Translations under genes and position numbers: made by a program | From: Microbacterium memoriense | GTDB taxonomy: Bacteria > Actinomycetota > Actinomycetes > Actinomycetales > Microbacteriaceae | DNA: 64,000 nt | Assembly (NCBI RefSeq): GCF_025398275.1 | Contig: NZ_JAODOR010000010.1 | Coordinates: 202,345-266,344, forward strand | Direction of reading: 5' to 3' | The notes under the pieces: model-generated | What the model was told of the DNA's origin: nothing | Databases searched by the model: none | What the model saw: only the letters and a program-made list of their open reading frames with translations | Shown here: piece after piece, positions 7,609 through 15,817 of the stretch | How the letters are laid out: the number at the start of each line of letters is the position of its first letter | How positions within the stretch are numbered: the first letter of the stretch is position 1

Positions 7609-9054
7609 GTGAACACACGGGATGACGACGCGCGCCGCCGCAGGACCCGGATGCCGAGCCAAGGTGCGATCGTGGCCGTTCTCGCGACCGCCGGACTCTG
7701 CTCGTCGTTCATGTTCACGCTCATGGTGCCGATTCAGTCGAAGCTCCCGGAGCTCCTCGACGCCAGCCGCGAGGACACGGCGTGGGTCGTGACCTCCACG
7801 CTGCTCGCGGCGGCCGTCATCACGCCGATCGCGGGGCGGCTCGGCGACATGTACGGCAAGCGGCGCGTCGTCCTGGCCCTCGTCGCGGTGATGATCCTCG
7901 GTTCGGTGATCGCGGCACTCTCCCCCGGGATCATCGCGATCATCGTCGGCCGCACTCTCCAGGGCGCGATCGTCGGTGTCGTCCCGCTCGGCATCTCGAT
8001 CATGCGGGACGTCCTGCACGCCGACCGCGTCGATGCGGCGATCGCGTTCATGAGCGCGACGCTCGGGGTGGGCGGCGCGCTCGGGCTCCCGATCAGTGCG
8101 CTCGTGACCGAGCGCAGCGACTGGCACCTCCTGTTCTGGATGGCCGCCGGGCTCGGCATCGTCGTCCTCGTCCTCGTGCTGTGGATCGTGCCGGTCAGCG
8201 TCCTCCGCACGGCGGGGCGGTTCGACTTCGTGGGCGCCGCCGGGCTCGCGGTCGGCCTCATCGGCATCCTTCTCGCGATCTCGCGCGGCAACGAATGGGG
8301 CTGGGATTCACCGCCGGTCCTGGCCTTCGGGCTCGGCGGGCTCGGCATCCTGCTGCTCTGGGGCTGGTTCGAATTGCGCATCGACGAGCCGCTTCTCGAC
8401 TTGCGCGTCGCCGCACGACCCGCCGTGCTCCTCACCAATATCGCGTCGGTCGCGATGGGGTTCGCGCTCTTCGCGTCGAACGTCGTCTACCCGCAGATGC
8501 TCGAACTGCCGGTGGAGACGGGTGGATTCGGGCTGTCGCTGCTCGCCGCGAGCCTGGTCGTCATGCCGTCGGGCCTCGTGATGATGGCGCTCTCCCCCCT
8601 CTCTGGCCGCATCGCGCAGCGCACCGGGCCCAAGCTCCTCCTCCTTCTGGGAGCGCTGTCCCTCATCGCCGCGTACGGCTTCACGCTCGCGTTCTCGACC
8701 GAGGTATGGCACCTCCTCGTCGCGAACATCCTCATCGGTGCGGGCATCGGATTCGGCTACGCCTCCATGCCCATGCTCATCATGCGCTCCGTGCCGCAGA
8801 GCGAGACCGGCGCCTCAAACGGCCTGAACGCGCTGTTCCGCTCGCTCGGAACGAGCACAGCGGCGGCGGTCATCGGGGCGGTGCTGGCGACCTCCTCGAC
8901 AGAGTTCGACGGCGTGCCGGTGCCGACGAGCGCCGGATTCACGCTGTCGCTGATCCTCGGTGGCGCCGCCGCGATCATCGCGCTCGTCGTGGCCGTGTTC
9001 ATCCCCACCCGCGGTGGGTACACCGATGCTCATCCCGCCCTCCCCGCGCGCTAG
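7609..9054 (+). CDS. MFS drug exporter of the DHA2 (14-TM) type
   Basis: A 481-residue proton-coupled efflux permease resembling EmrB/QacA. Motif A GRLGDMYGKRRV after TM2 and motif C-like GVGGALGLPISALV in TM5 are clear, and the hydrophobicity pattern fits 14 membrane segments. The GTG start at 7609 is six bases after a TAGCCT box (7597-7602), implying a leaderless mRNA. Substrate cannot be told from sequence. No TetR or MarR regulator adjoins it; the nearby inverted repeat at 7476-7562 may carry control information. Confidence 0.88.
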   Translation: MNTRDDDARRRRTRMPSQGAIVAVLATAGLCSSFMFTLMVPIQSKLPELLDASREDTAWVVTSTLLAAAVITPIAGRLGDMYGKRRVVLALVAVMILGSVIAALSPGIIAIIVGRTLQGAIVGVVPLGISIMRDVLHADRVDAAIAFMSATLGVGGALGLPISALVTERSDWHLLFWMAAGLGIVVLVLVLWIVPVSVLRTAGRFDFVGAAGLAVGLIGILLAISRGNEWGWDSPPVLAFGLGGLGILLLWGWFELRIDEPLLDLRVAARPAVLLTNIASVAMGFALFASNVVYPQMLELPVETGGFGLSLLAASLVVMPSGLVMMALSPLSGRIAQRTGPKLLLLLGALSLIAAYGFTLAFSTEVWHLLVANILIGAGIGFGYASMPMLIMRSVPQSETGASNGLNALFRSLGTSTAAAVIGAVLATSSTEFDGVPVPTSAGFTLSLILGGAAAIIALVVAVFIPTRGGYTDAHPALPAR

Positions 9055-9070
9055 CCAGTAGCGTCGTCGC

Positions 9071-9538
9071 ATGAGTACGACGACCTCCGACGCCGCCGGA
9101 CCCCGCGACCGCAACGATCACGACACGCGCTTCTTCGGCCAACCGTGGGCGCTCGCGCACATCTTCGGCGTCGAGATGTGGGAGCGCTTCAGCTTCTACG
9201 GCATGCAGGGCATCCTGCTCATCTACATGTACTACTCCGTCGCCCGCGGAGGCCTCGGGATCGACGAGGCGTGGCGACCGGCATCGTCGGCGCGTACGGC
9301 GGCGCCGTGTACCTCTCGACGATCTTGGGCGCCTGGATCGCCGACCGGGTCCTCGGCTCCCAGCGTGTTCCTCTCGGTCGCGCTCGGCACGGCCATCGCC
9401 GGGTCCCTCGCGAAGCTGTACGACCCGGCCGACCAGGTGCCCTACTTCTCCACGATCGGCGCGGTCGCGATCGCGATGGGCATCGCGCTGCTGCTGGCGG
9501 TCAAGCCGGTCCTGGCTCTCATGCGCGGCGTGCGCTGA
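9071..9538 (+). pseudogene. Remnant of a POT-family di/tripeptide transporter
   Basis: The first 66 codons encode a typical POT/PTR N-terminus (FFGQPWALAHIFGVEMWERF, SFYGMQGILLIYMYYS). A one-base loss at about 9269-9271 moves the reading into another frame, where GIVGAYGGAVYL and STILGAWIADRVLGS continue the same protein. At about 9361-9367 the sequence jumps to the family's last membrane segments (SVFLSVALGTAIAGSLA to the stop at 9538). Roughly 300 internal residues are missing, so TM3 to TM12 are largely deleted. A 155-residue frame remains open only by chance because the deletion restores the first frame. Confidence 0.85.
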
Positions 9539-9655
9539 GCATCTCGTAGGCCACATCGGCCCACGCGTCAACCCCATCGGCATCCCGTGACCGGGCACGT
9601 AACGTGAAGTCCAGATGGTCGGTGTCCACGCTGACCGGAACGAAAGGGGTTCCCC

Positions 9656-9826
9656 ATGGGATTCGACGACAAGATCAAGAACACGGCGGAAGACCTCGGC
9701 GGCAAGGCCAAGGAAGCGGCTGGCAAGGTCTCGGGTAACGAGCGCCTCGAAGCCGAGGGTCAGACCGACCAGGCCAAGGCCGACCTGAAGAAGGCCGGCG
9801 AGAACGTCAAGGACGCGTTCAAGTAA
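9656..9826 (+). CDS. CsbD-like general stress protein
   Basis: A 56-residue, highly charged protein starting MGFDDKIKNTAEDLGGKAKE and containing the CsbD-family pattern GNERLEAEGQTDQAKADLKK. CsbD proteins are small stress-induced proteins of unknown biochemical role. GAAAGGGG (9642-9649) is the ribosome binding site ahead of ATG 9656. A strong hairpin follows the stop. Confidence 0.92.
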   Translation: MGFDDKIKNTAEDLGGKAKEAAGKVSGNERLEAEGQTDQAKADLKKAGENVKDAFK

Positions 9827-9837
9827 GCCCCCGCTGC

Positions 9838-9866
9838 GATGCCCCCGCCGACTCGGCGGGGGCATC
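9838..9866 (+). terminator. Hairpin downstream of the csbD-like gene
   Basis: A perfect 13-bp stem GATGCCCCCGCCG (9838-9850), loop ACT, and its complement (9854-9866). There is no T-tract, which is usual for actinobacterial terminators. Confidence 0.75.
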
Positions 9867-9965
9867 GTGCTGTCGCGACGCGGACGAGCCGACGAGCAGC
9901 ATCCACACGTGGCTTCACCGCGCGCGCGAATAGGGGACGGCGGCGCGACACGGCAGAATCGAGTC

Positions 9966-10847
9966 ATGTCTCCGGTCCACACGCCGCACCTTCTTCCCGC
10001 CCACGCCTGTCTCATCGTGCAAGGCAAGGACACCCCCGGGATCGTCGCGGCCGTGTCGGCGATGATCACGCGCATCGGCGGCAACATCGTCGCTTTCGAT
10101 CAGTACTCCGACGATGCCCGCGGCGGTGCCTACTTCCAGCGGGTCGTGTTCCACCGCCCGAATTTCGCCGCAGACCGGCCGCAGATCGAGCAAGAAGTGG
10201 CTCGGACGCTCGCCGATTTCGAACTCGCGTGGGAGCTCACCGACCAGTCGGTCCCGAAGCGCATGGCGATCCTCGCGAGCAAACAGGACCACTGCCTCCT
10301 CGACCTGCTCTGGCGCCACCGCCGCGGCGACCTGCCCGTCACGATCCCGATGGTCGTCTCCAATCACACGACGACTGCGGAGGATGTCCGTAGTTTCGGC
10401 GTGCCGTTCTTCCACGTGCCCTCGGTGACCGGGCCCGATAAGGCGGCATCCGAAGCCGAGATCCTGAAGCTGCTCGTGGGGAACGTCGACTTCGTCGTCC
10501 TGGCCCGCTACATGCAAATCCTGTCCGGCGACTTCCTGTCCCAGCTGGGCGTGCCGGTCATCAACATCCACCACTCATTCCTGCCCGCCTTCATCGGCGC
10601 GGAGCCGTACAAGAAGGCCAAGGAGCGTGGCGTCAAGCTCATCGGCGCGACGTCCCACTACGTGACCGACGACCTCGACGAGGGACCGATCATCGAGCAG
10701 GACACCGTCCGCGTCACGCACGCCGAATCGGCGACGGAGCTCGCCCGCCGCGGCGCAGATGTGGAACGCCAGGTTCTGTCGCGCGCCGTCCTGTGGCACG
10801 CGCAAGACCGCGTGCTCCGCGACGGCAACCACACGATCGTGTTTTGA
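9966..10847 (+). CDS. purU: Formyltetrahydrofolate deformylase
   Basis: Hydrolyses 10-formyl-THF to formate and THF, balancing one-carbon pools and feeding formate to purine synthesis. The 293-residue protein has an N-terminal ACT domain (about 12-90, GKDTPGIVAAVSAMI) and a formyltransferase-fold domain with MVVSNH, VINIHHSFLPAF and ATSHYVTDDLDEGPII, containing the expected Asn-His-Asp catalytic set. ATG at 9966 is preceded by CAGAAT six bases upstream and no Shine-Dalgarno, suggesting a leaderless message. The gene ends in a convergent arrangement with the beta-lactamase-like gene, separated by a long hairpin. Confidence 0.95.
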   Translation: MSPVHTPHLLPAHACLIVQGKDTPGIVAAVSAMITRIGGNIVAFDQYSDDARGGAYFQRVVFHRPNFAADRPQIEQEVARTLADFELAWELTDQSVPKRMAILASKQDHCLLDLLWRHRRGDLPVTIPMVVSNHTTTAEDVRSFGVPFFHVPSVTGPDKAASEAEILKLLVGNVDFVVLARYMQILSGDFLSQLGVPVINIHHSFLPAFIGAEPYKKAKERGVKLIGATSHYVTDDLDEGPIIEQDTVRVTHAESATELARRGADVERQVLSRAVLWHAQDRVLRDGNHTIVF

Positions 10848-10850
10848 CCC

Positions 10851-10943
10851 CATGTCCCACTTTCGGTTGTTTCTGAGCGTCAGAAGCAACCAGAAGTGGG
10901 ACATGCTGTGCCGCAAGTGGGACACAAGGTGCGCACAGTGGGA
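10851..10943. repeat. 26-bp-arm hairpin followed by GTGGGAC repeats every 21 bases
   Basis: Bases 10851-10876 pair with 10880-10905 around a GCG loop with only three mismatches; the outer arms read CATGTCCCACTT and AAGTGGGACATG. GTGGGAC recurs at 10896, 10917 and 10938, exactly 21 bases apart. The position between two convergent genes fits a bidirectional terminator, but the periodic extra copies are not needed for that. Confidence 0.8.
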
Positions 10944-10949
10944 CGCGGG

Positions 10950-11942
10950 TTAGTACACGTACTCCATGAGGTCGAGGCCCAGCGTGTGGAACGCCTCGTT
11001 CGCCCGCAGGCGGTGTGCGATCGACAGATCGTCGAAGCACACGATCAGCGCGTAGGAGAGGCCGCCGCGCGGTCCGGCGATCACGCCCGCCTCCGCACGG
11101 ATGCCGTCGGCGCGCCCGGTCTTGTTCACGAACAGCAGGCCGTGTCGATCGTCTTCATGGGCGAACGGATCCATCGCCGTCGCCGATCCGACGAGAGCGA
11201 GGTCCTGCGTGAGGTTCAGCCACTCACCGACCTGCGCACTGACGGCCGGGGAGACGACCTGCGCGTTGACGATCGCGGCGAACAGCGCCGCGAGCTCGCC
11301 GGCCGACGCCAGCGCGACCTGCGGGGCGTCATCGGGTCCGCGCACGTCACGGAATCGGTCGAGCAGGGCGGTCTTGGTCAGACCGATCGACTCGACGCGG
11401 GCGCGCACGGCATCCAGGCCCACGCGGGCAAGCAGCGCGTTGGCGGCCGAGGCGTCCGAGGCGGCCGCCGTGAGGACGGCAAGGTCGCACACCGGCAGTG
11501 CGGGCGCCTTGAGGTGCTGCCAGAGACCGGCGACCCCGACGGGATCGACCGAGGCGCGCTCCAGAATCTCCAGCGGATCGAGCGTACGCGCCTCGATCTG
11601 AGCCGCGACCTCGATCAACAGCGGCACGATGCCCAGGCCCGCGACCGGAAGGGTCAGATGATCGTCGCCGACGAGGATGCCGTCGCCGCTGTCGAGGTCC
11701 GAGACACGCACCGACACGTGTGCCCCCGCGGTCGAGAGCACGTCGAGCGCCTTCAGCGTGCCGAGAAAAGACGGCTGGCGCAGCGCGCGCCGTGCGGTCC
11801 CGGGCGGCGGCGTGCGACGGGAACGCAGCTCGCGCTGACTGTCCGCCGCCTCCCCGGCGCGCGCGGCCGCGCGCTCGCCCGCGCGCGAACCCGGCACCGG
11901 GTCGTGCGCTCCGGCGCGACGCGAACTCGGCCGCTCGCTCAC
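10950..11942 (-). CDS. Class A beta-lactamase-fold protein lacking the catalytic serine and lysine
   Basis: A 330-residue protein of the serine hydrolase/beta-lactamase2 family. After an Arg/Pro-rich disordered N-terminus (1-57) the fold is recognisable: SDLDSGDG (81-88), then AGLGIVP at 101-107 where the family has A-S-x-x-K-V-P, so both the nucleophilic Ser and general-base Lys are replaced (Gly and Ile). SDN is SDA (162-164) while KTG is kept (274-276). It is unlikely to hydrolyse beta-lactams; a binding or structural role is more plausible. GTG 11942 overlaps the M13 peptidase stop by four bases (GTGA), so the two are translationally coupled. Confidence 0.8.
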   Translation of the reverse strand: MSERPSSRRAGAHDPVPGSRAGERAAARAGEAADSQRELRSRRTPPPGTARRALRQPSFLGTLKALDVLSTAGAHVSVRVSDLDSGDGILVGDDHLTLPVAGLGIVPLLIEVAAQIEARTLDPLEILERASVDPVGVAGLWQHLKAPALPVCDLAVLTAAASDASAANALLARVGLDAVRARVESIGLTKTALLDRFRDVRGPDDAPQVALASAGELAALFAAIVNAQVVSPAVSAQVGEWLNLTQDLALVGSATAMDPFAHEDDRHGLLFVNKTGRADGIRAEAGVIAGPRGGLSYALIVCFDDLSIAHRLRANEAFHTLGLDLMEYVY

Positions 11943-13912
11943 CAGATCGTGACGCGTGCCTCGGGTGCGAGCCACAGCTCATCACCCTCGGCGACCTCGA
12001 ACGCCGCGTAGAACTCATCGACGTTGCGGACGATCTGGTTGCACCGGAACTCGTTCGGCGAGTGCGGGTCGATCGTCAACAGACGGATGGTTTCCGCATC
12101 CCGACCCTTCTGCTGCCAGATCTGCGCCCAGCTGAGCAGCAGGCGCTGGATGCCGGTGAACCCGTCGATGACGGGACCGTCGCCGGCGCCTTCCCCGAGG
12201 TGGAGCCGGTAGGCCTTCAGGGCGATGCCGAGGCCACCCAGGTCGCCGATGTTCTCACCGATCGTGAGAGCACCGTTGACGGTGTGCTCGGCGGCGAGAC
12301 CCTGCGGGACGAGCGCGTTGTACTGCGCGATGAGGGCGCTGGTGCGCTCTTCGAAGGCTGTGCGATCCTCGTCGGTCCACCAGTCGTTGAGCGCTCCCGT
12401 GCCGTCGAAGGCACTGCCCTGGTCGTCGAAGCCGTGCCCGATCTCGTGACCGATCACCGCGCCGATGCCACCGTAATTGGCCGCGGCATCGCGATCCATG
12501 TCGAAGAACGGATACTGCAGGATCGCGGCGGGGAAGACGATCTCGTTCATCAACGGGTTGTAGTACGCGTTGACGGTCTGCGGCGTCATGTACCACTCGT
12601 CGCGGTCGATCGGTGCTCCGAGCTTGGCGAGCTGCCGGTCGTGCTCCCACGCGTTCGTGCGGCGGACGTTGCCGATCAGATCGTCCCCGTCGACCTCGAG
12701 AGCGCTGTAATCCTTCCACTTGACCGGGAAGCCGACCTTCGGCGTGAAGGCCGCAAGCTTTTCGAGCGCCCGCTCACGCGTCGCGGGAGTCATCCACTCG
12801 AGTTCGGAGATCGACTGCCGGTACGCCTCGATGAGGTTCGCGACGAGCTCGTCCATCTCTTCCTTCGCGCGCGGCGGGAAGTGACGTTCGACGTAGACCT
12901 TCCCGACCGCTTCGCCGAGGGCCGCTTCGACGAAGCTCACACCCCGCTTCCAGCGCTCGCGGTTGACGGGAACGCCCGTGAGCTCGGTGCCGTAGAACGC
13001 GAAGTTCGTCGCCACGAACTCGTCGGACAGGAACGCCGCCGACGCACGGATGACGTGCAGACGCAGCCACGCCTTCCAATCCTCGAGCCGCTCCTCGGTC
13101 AGGAGCGTACCGAGGCCTTCCAGGTAGCTCGGCTGGTTCACATTGATCTCGGTGAACCCGTCACGGTGCTCTCCGGCGACGGCGTCGAGCCATCCGTCCA
13201 GATCCACGCCGACGCGCGCCTGCACGTCGTCCCAGGTCATCAGGTTGTAGGTCGCGACGGCATCCCGGCTGCGGACGTTGTCCCAGTGGTGTCCGGCGAT
13301 TTCCGTCTCGAGCGCGAGCACCCGATCGGCCTGGGCCCCGGCATCCGCGACATCGGCAAGGCTCAGCATCGTCGTGACGTACTCGCGGAACGCGGTCCGC
13401 GTCGCCGTGAAGTTCTCGAGGCGGTAGTAGCTCTCGTCCGGCAGCGACAGACCGCTCTGGACGAAGAAGACGACGTAGCGCTGCGGGTTGCCGGGGTCGG
13501 GCTCGATGTAGGTGCCGACGATGCCGCCGACGCCCTCGCGTTCGAGTTCGCCGGCGACGCGGAGGAACTCCGGGAGGGAGCCGATCGCCTCGACGCGCTC
13601 CAGTTGCGGCAGGATCGGGGCGGCGCCGAGCGCGTCGATGCGGTCGGTGTCCATGAAGCTCGCGAACAGGTCGCCGATTTTGCGGGTCTCGGTGCCCGGC
13701 TCGGCATCCGTCGATTCTTCGATGATGACGCGGACGTCTTTCTCCGCCTGCTCCGCGATCAGATGGAACGAGCCCCAGCGGGCCTTGTCGTCGGGGATCT
13801 CGGTGCGCTCGATCCACGTGCCGTTGACGTGGCGGAACAGGTCATCCTGCGGACGGATGTCAGTGCTCAGTTCGGACAGCTCGATACCCGATCTGGGGGT
13901 GGTCTCGGTCAT
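11939..13912 (-). CDS. M13-family zinc metallopeptidase (neprilysin-like, PepO type)
   Basis: A 657-residue oligopeptidase. The zinc site HEIGH appears in IGAVIGHEIGHGFDDQG at about residue 490, with the third ligand in GENIGDLGG and the substrate-binding NAYYNPLMNEIVFPA segment upstream. Length and domain order (M13 N-terminal domain, then catalytic domain) are normal. No signal peptide or membrane anchor is visible, so it should be cytosolic, as many bacterial M13 enzymes are. ATG at 13912 follows a TATCCT box by seven bases. It heads a two-gene operon with the dead beta-lactamase-like gene. Confidence 0.93.
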   Translation of the reverse strand: MTETTPRSGIELSELSTDIRPQDDLFRHVNGTWIERTEIPDDKARWGSFHLIAEQAEKDVRVIIEESTDAEPGTETRKIGDLFASFMDTDRIDALGAAPILPQLERVEAIGSLPEFLRVAGELEREGVGGIVGTYIEPDPGNPQRYVVFFVQSGLSLPDESYYRLENFTATRTAFREYVTTMLSLADVADAGAQADRVLALETEIAGHHWDNVRSRDAVATYNLMTWDDVQARVGVDLDGWLDAVAGEHRDGFTEINVNQPSYLEGLGTLLTEERLEDWKAWLRLHVIRASAAFLSDEFVATNFAFYGTELTGVPVNRERWKRGVSFVEAALGEAVGKVYVERHFPPRAKEEMDELVANLIEAYRQSISELEWMTPATRERALEKLAAFTPKVGFPVKWKDYSALEVDGDDLIGNVRRTNAWEHDRQLAKLGAPIDRDEWYMTPQTVNAYYNPLMNEIVFPAAILQYPFFDMDRDAAANYGGIGAVIGHEIGHGFDDQGSAFDGTGALNDWWTDEDRTAFEERTSALIAQYNALVPQGLAAEHTVNGALTIGENIGDLGGLGIALKAYRLHLGEGAGDGPVIDGFTGIQRLLLSWAQIWQQKGRDAETIRLLTIDPHSPNEFRCNQIVRNVDEFYAAFEVAEGDELWLAPEARVTIW

Positions 13913-13956
13913 GCCGTCCAGGATACGCGCCGTGACTGCGGTGTATGCCGGGGACC

Positions 13957-15762
13957 TCAGCGCGGCACGTCGGTGGTCGCGCACTGCGCGTTCGCAGGCT
14001 CCCCCGCGAACCGCGCGCGCGTCCAGGTGATCGCGTCGGCGACCATCGGCGAATAGGTCTCCATCACTTCGGCGTGCTCATAGAGCGCATAGCGGCGGTA
14101 GTCGATGCGTTGCCCGCGCGCACAGACATCCTCGACGTAGGCGTCCTGCGTCGCCTGCGGCACGATCGAGTCGCTTCCGCCTTGTCCGAGGAACAGCGGC
14201 GGTCCGATCCACGCGGGCGCGATGTTCTCCCGCAGGTGTGTGCCCAAGGGGCCATACGACGGGTCGGTCGAGAAGAGTTCGGGGTCGATGGCCGTCCCGA
14301 CGACGGCGACGACCGACAGCGCGATCGCGGGATCGGTCAGGCACCGCTCCGCCATCGCGCGGAGCACCGGCTGCAGCCCCGGCCGGATGTAGCGCGCATA
14401 CGTGATGTCGGGGTACACCTCATCGAAAGCTGCGAACGCGTACGAGGCGAAGATGAGTCCGCCGGTGACGTTGGACACGTTGTCGACGAGCGCGGGAGGG
14501 TCAGCGGCGGGTGCGAAGGCCGCGACGCCGCGCACCCAGACGTCGGGGGCGTACTCGCGGGCCAGCGCGCCGGTCCACAGGGCCGCGCCGCCGCCCTGGG
14601 AGTGCCCCCAGACGACAGTGCTCGCGCTCAGGTTCGCCTCCTGGATCTCGCGCGCAGCGCGCACGGCATCCAACGAGGCGACCGCACTCGACTCGCCGAA
14701 CAGATACGTGTGCGGCCCCTCCGTCCCGAGACCGATGTAGTCGGTCGCCACGATCGCCCAGCCCTCGGCGATGACCTTCTTGACGACGTACATTCCGCCT
14801 GCCCAGAACGGTCGCTCCTGCAGCGAGGGCGCACAGTGCTGCGCGAATCCGGTCGTTCCGTGGTTCCAGTCGATCACCGGCCAGCGCTCCCCGGGCTCGC
14901 CGCCGTCCGGAACGACGACCAACCCACTCGCGACGCGGATCTCTCCGTCCTGGCCCGTGGTCGTGTAGAGGATGCGCCAGCCGACCGCCCCCGTCGGAAC
15001 TTCCCGGGTGAACGGCTCGAAGCGCACCAGCTTGCCCGGCTGATCGGGGATCGTGCGCGGGGCAGCATAGAACTCGTCGACGACGGTCGAGCCTTCCCGC
15101 AGCGGTGCCGTTCCCACCACCGCCACCACCGCGACGGCGACCGACAGGAGCGCGACGGTGGTTCGTCCCCATCGCCGTCGCGGAGCGGTCTTCGACGGCG
15201 GGCGGTGCTCATCGCGCCGTCGGCGCAGCGCCGACCACAGATCGACGATTCCTCGCATGATCAGCGACGCGCCGAAGACGACCGCGACGACGAGCAGCGT
15301 GATGTCGGGCCACGCGAGCGCGAGTACCCCGAAGATGATTCCCGTCGCGCCGAAGGCGGCATCCGCGATCCGATCGTCCCAGCCGCGCCCCTTCAGGAAA
15401 GCCGAGCCGAGGCCGGCCGCGCCGTTGACGAGCAGCAGGATGCCGGCGATGACCGCGACGGCGCGGACCGTGAGACCCGGCCACGCGAGAACGAACACGC
15501 CGAGCGCGATCCACCCGATCGAGAGCGCGCCACGCCAGCGGCGTTCACCCTCATCCACCCGGCCGGTGGCTTCGAGGACGCCGGTGAGCACCATGCCTCC
15601 GCCGAGGAGGAGGGCGAGGATGTCGAGCGCGGTCGTCGGGCGGAGGACGATGACCGCGCCGAGCACGATCGATGCGAGCGAGAGCACGATCCGCACCCAC
15701 GCGGGCATGCGTGCCAGCAGCCTCCCCAACGGGAGTCTGCTGAGGATCCCGGTGTCCGCCAC
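13957..15762 (-). CDS. HdeD (DUF308) membrane domain fused to a secretory-lipase domain
   Basis: A 601-residue fusion. Residues 20-180 contain six short membrane helices with the HdeD/DUF308 pattern (LGGGMVLTGVLEA, ALGVFVLAWPGLT, FGVLALAWPDITLL). After an Arg-rich linker and a seventh helix (about 202-220) comes an alpha/beta hydrolase of the LIP secretory-lipase type (about 225-600), with nucleophile elbow WGHSQGGGAA and downstream Asp and His (PLFLGQGGSDSIVP, LYEHAEVM). The hydrolase should face outside. GTG 15762 is six bases after a TAGCCT box (15769-15774, opposite strand). No frameshift or stop separates the halves, so the fusion appears genuine. Confidence 0.82.
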   Translation of the reverse strand: MADTGILSRLPLGRLLARMPAWVRIVLSLASIVLGAVIVLRPTTALDILALLLGGGMVLTGVLEATGRVDEGERRWRGALSIGWIALGVFVLAWPGLTVRAVAVIAGILLLVNGAAGLGSAFLKGRGWDDRIADAAFGATGIIFGVLALAWPDITLLVVAVVFGASLIMRGIVDLWSALRRRRDEHRPPSKTAPRRRWGRTTVALLSVAVAVVAVVGTAPLREGSTVVDEFYAAPRTIPDQPGKLVRFEPFTREVPTGAVGWRILYTTTGQDGEIRVASGLVVVPDGGEPGERWPVIDWNHGTTGFAQHCAPSLQERPFWAGGMYVVKKVIAEGWAIVATDYIGLGTEGPHTYLFGESSAVASLDAVRAAREIQEANLSASTVVWGHSQGGGAALWTGALAREYAPDVWVRGVAAFAPAADPPALVDNVSNVTGGLIFASYAFAAFDEVYPDITYARYIRPGLQPVLRAMAERCLTDPAIALSVVAVVGTAIDPELFSTDPSYGPLGTHLRENIAPAWIGPPLFLGQGGSDSIVPQATQDAYVEDVCARGQRIDYRRYALYEHAEVMETYSPMVADAITWTRARFAGEPANAQCATTDVPR

Positions 15763-15817
15763 GCCTCCAGGCTACTTTCCGCCGGGGACGCTCCGGTGCG
15801 CCTCTAGGCTCGGGGAT

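Noticed and set aside
9071..9538. Insertion sequence as cause of the POT transporter damage
   Set aside because: No transposase fragment or terminal inverted repeat lies at the junctions; a simple deletion with short homology explains it.
10950..11942. Annotating the beta-lactamase-like gene as an antibiotic resistance gene
   Set aside because: Ser and Lys of the SxxK motif are absent, so hydrolysis of beta-lactams is not expected.
11720..14056. A 778-codon open frame opposite the M13 peptidase
   Set aside because: Mirror of the peptidase gene; no ribosome site, no domain, unusual composition.
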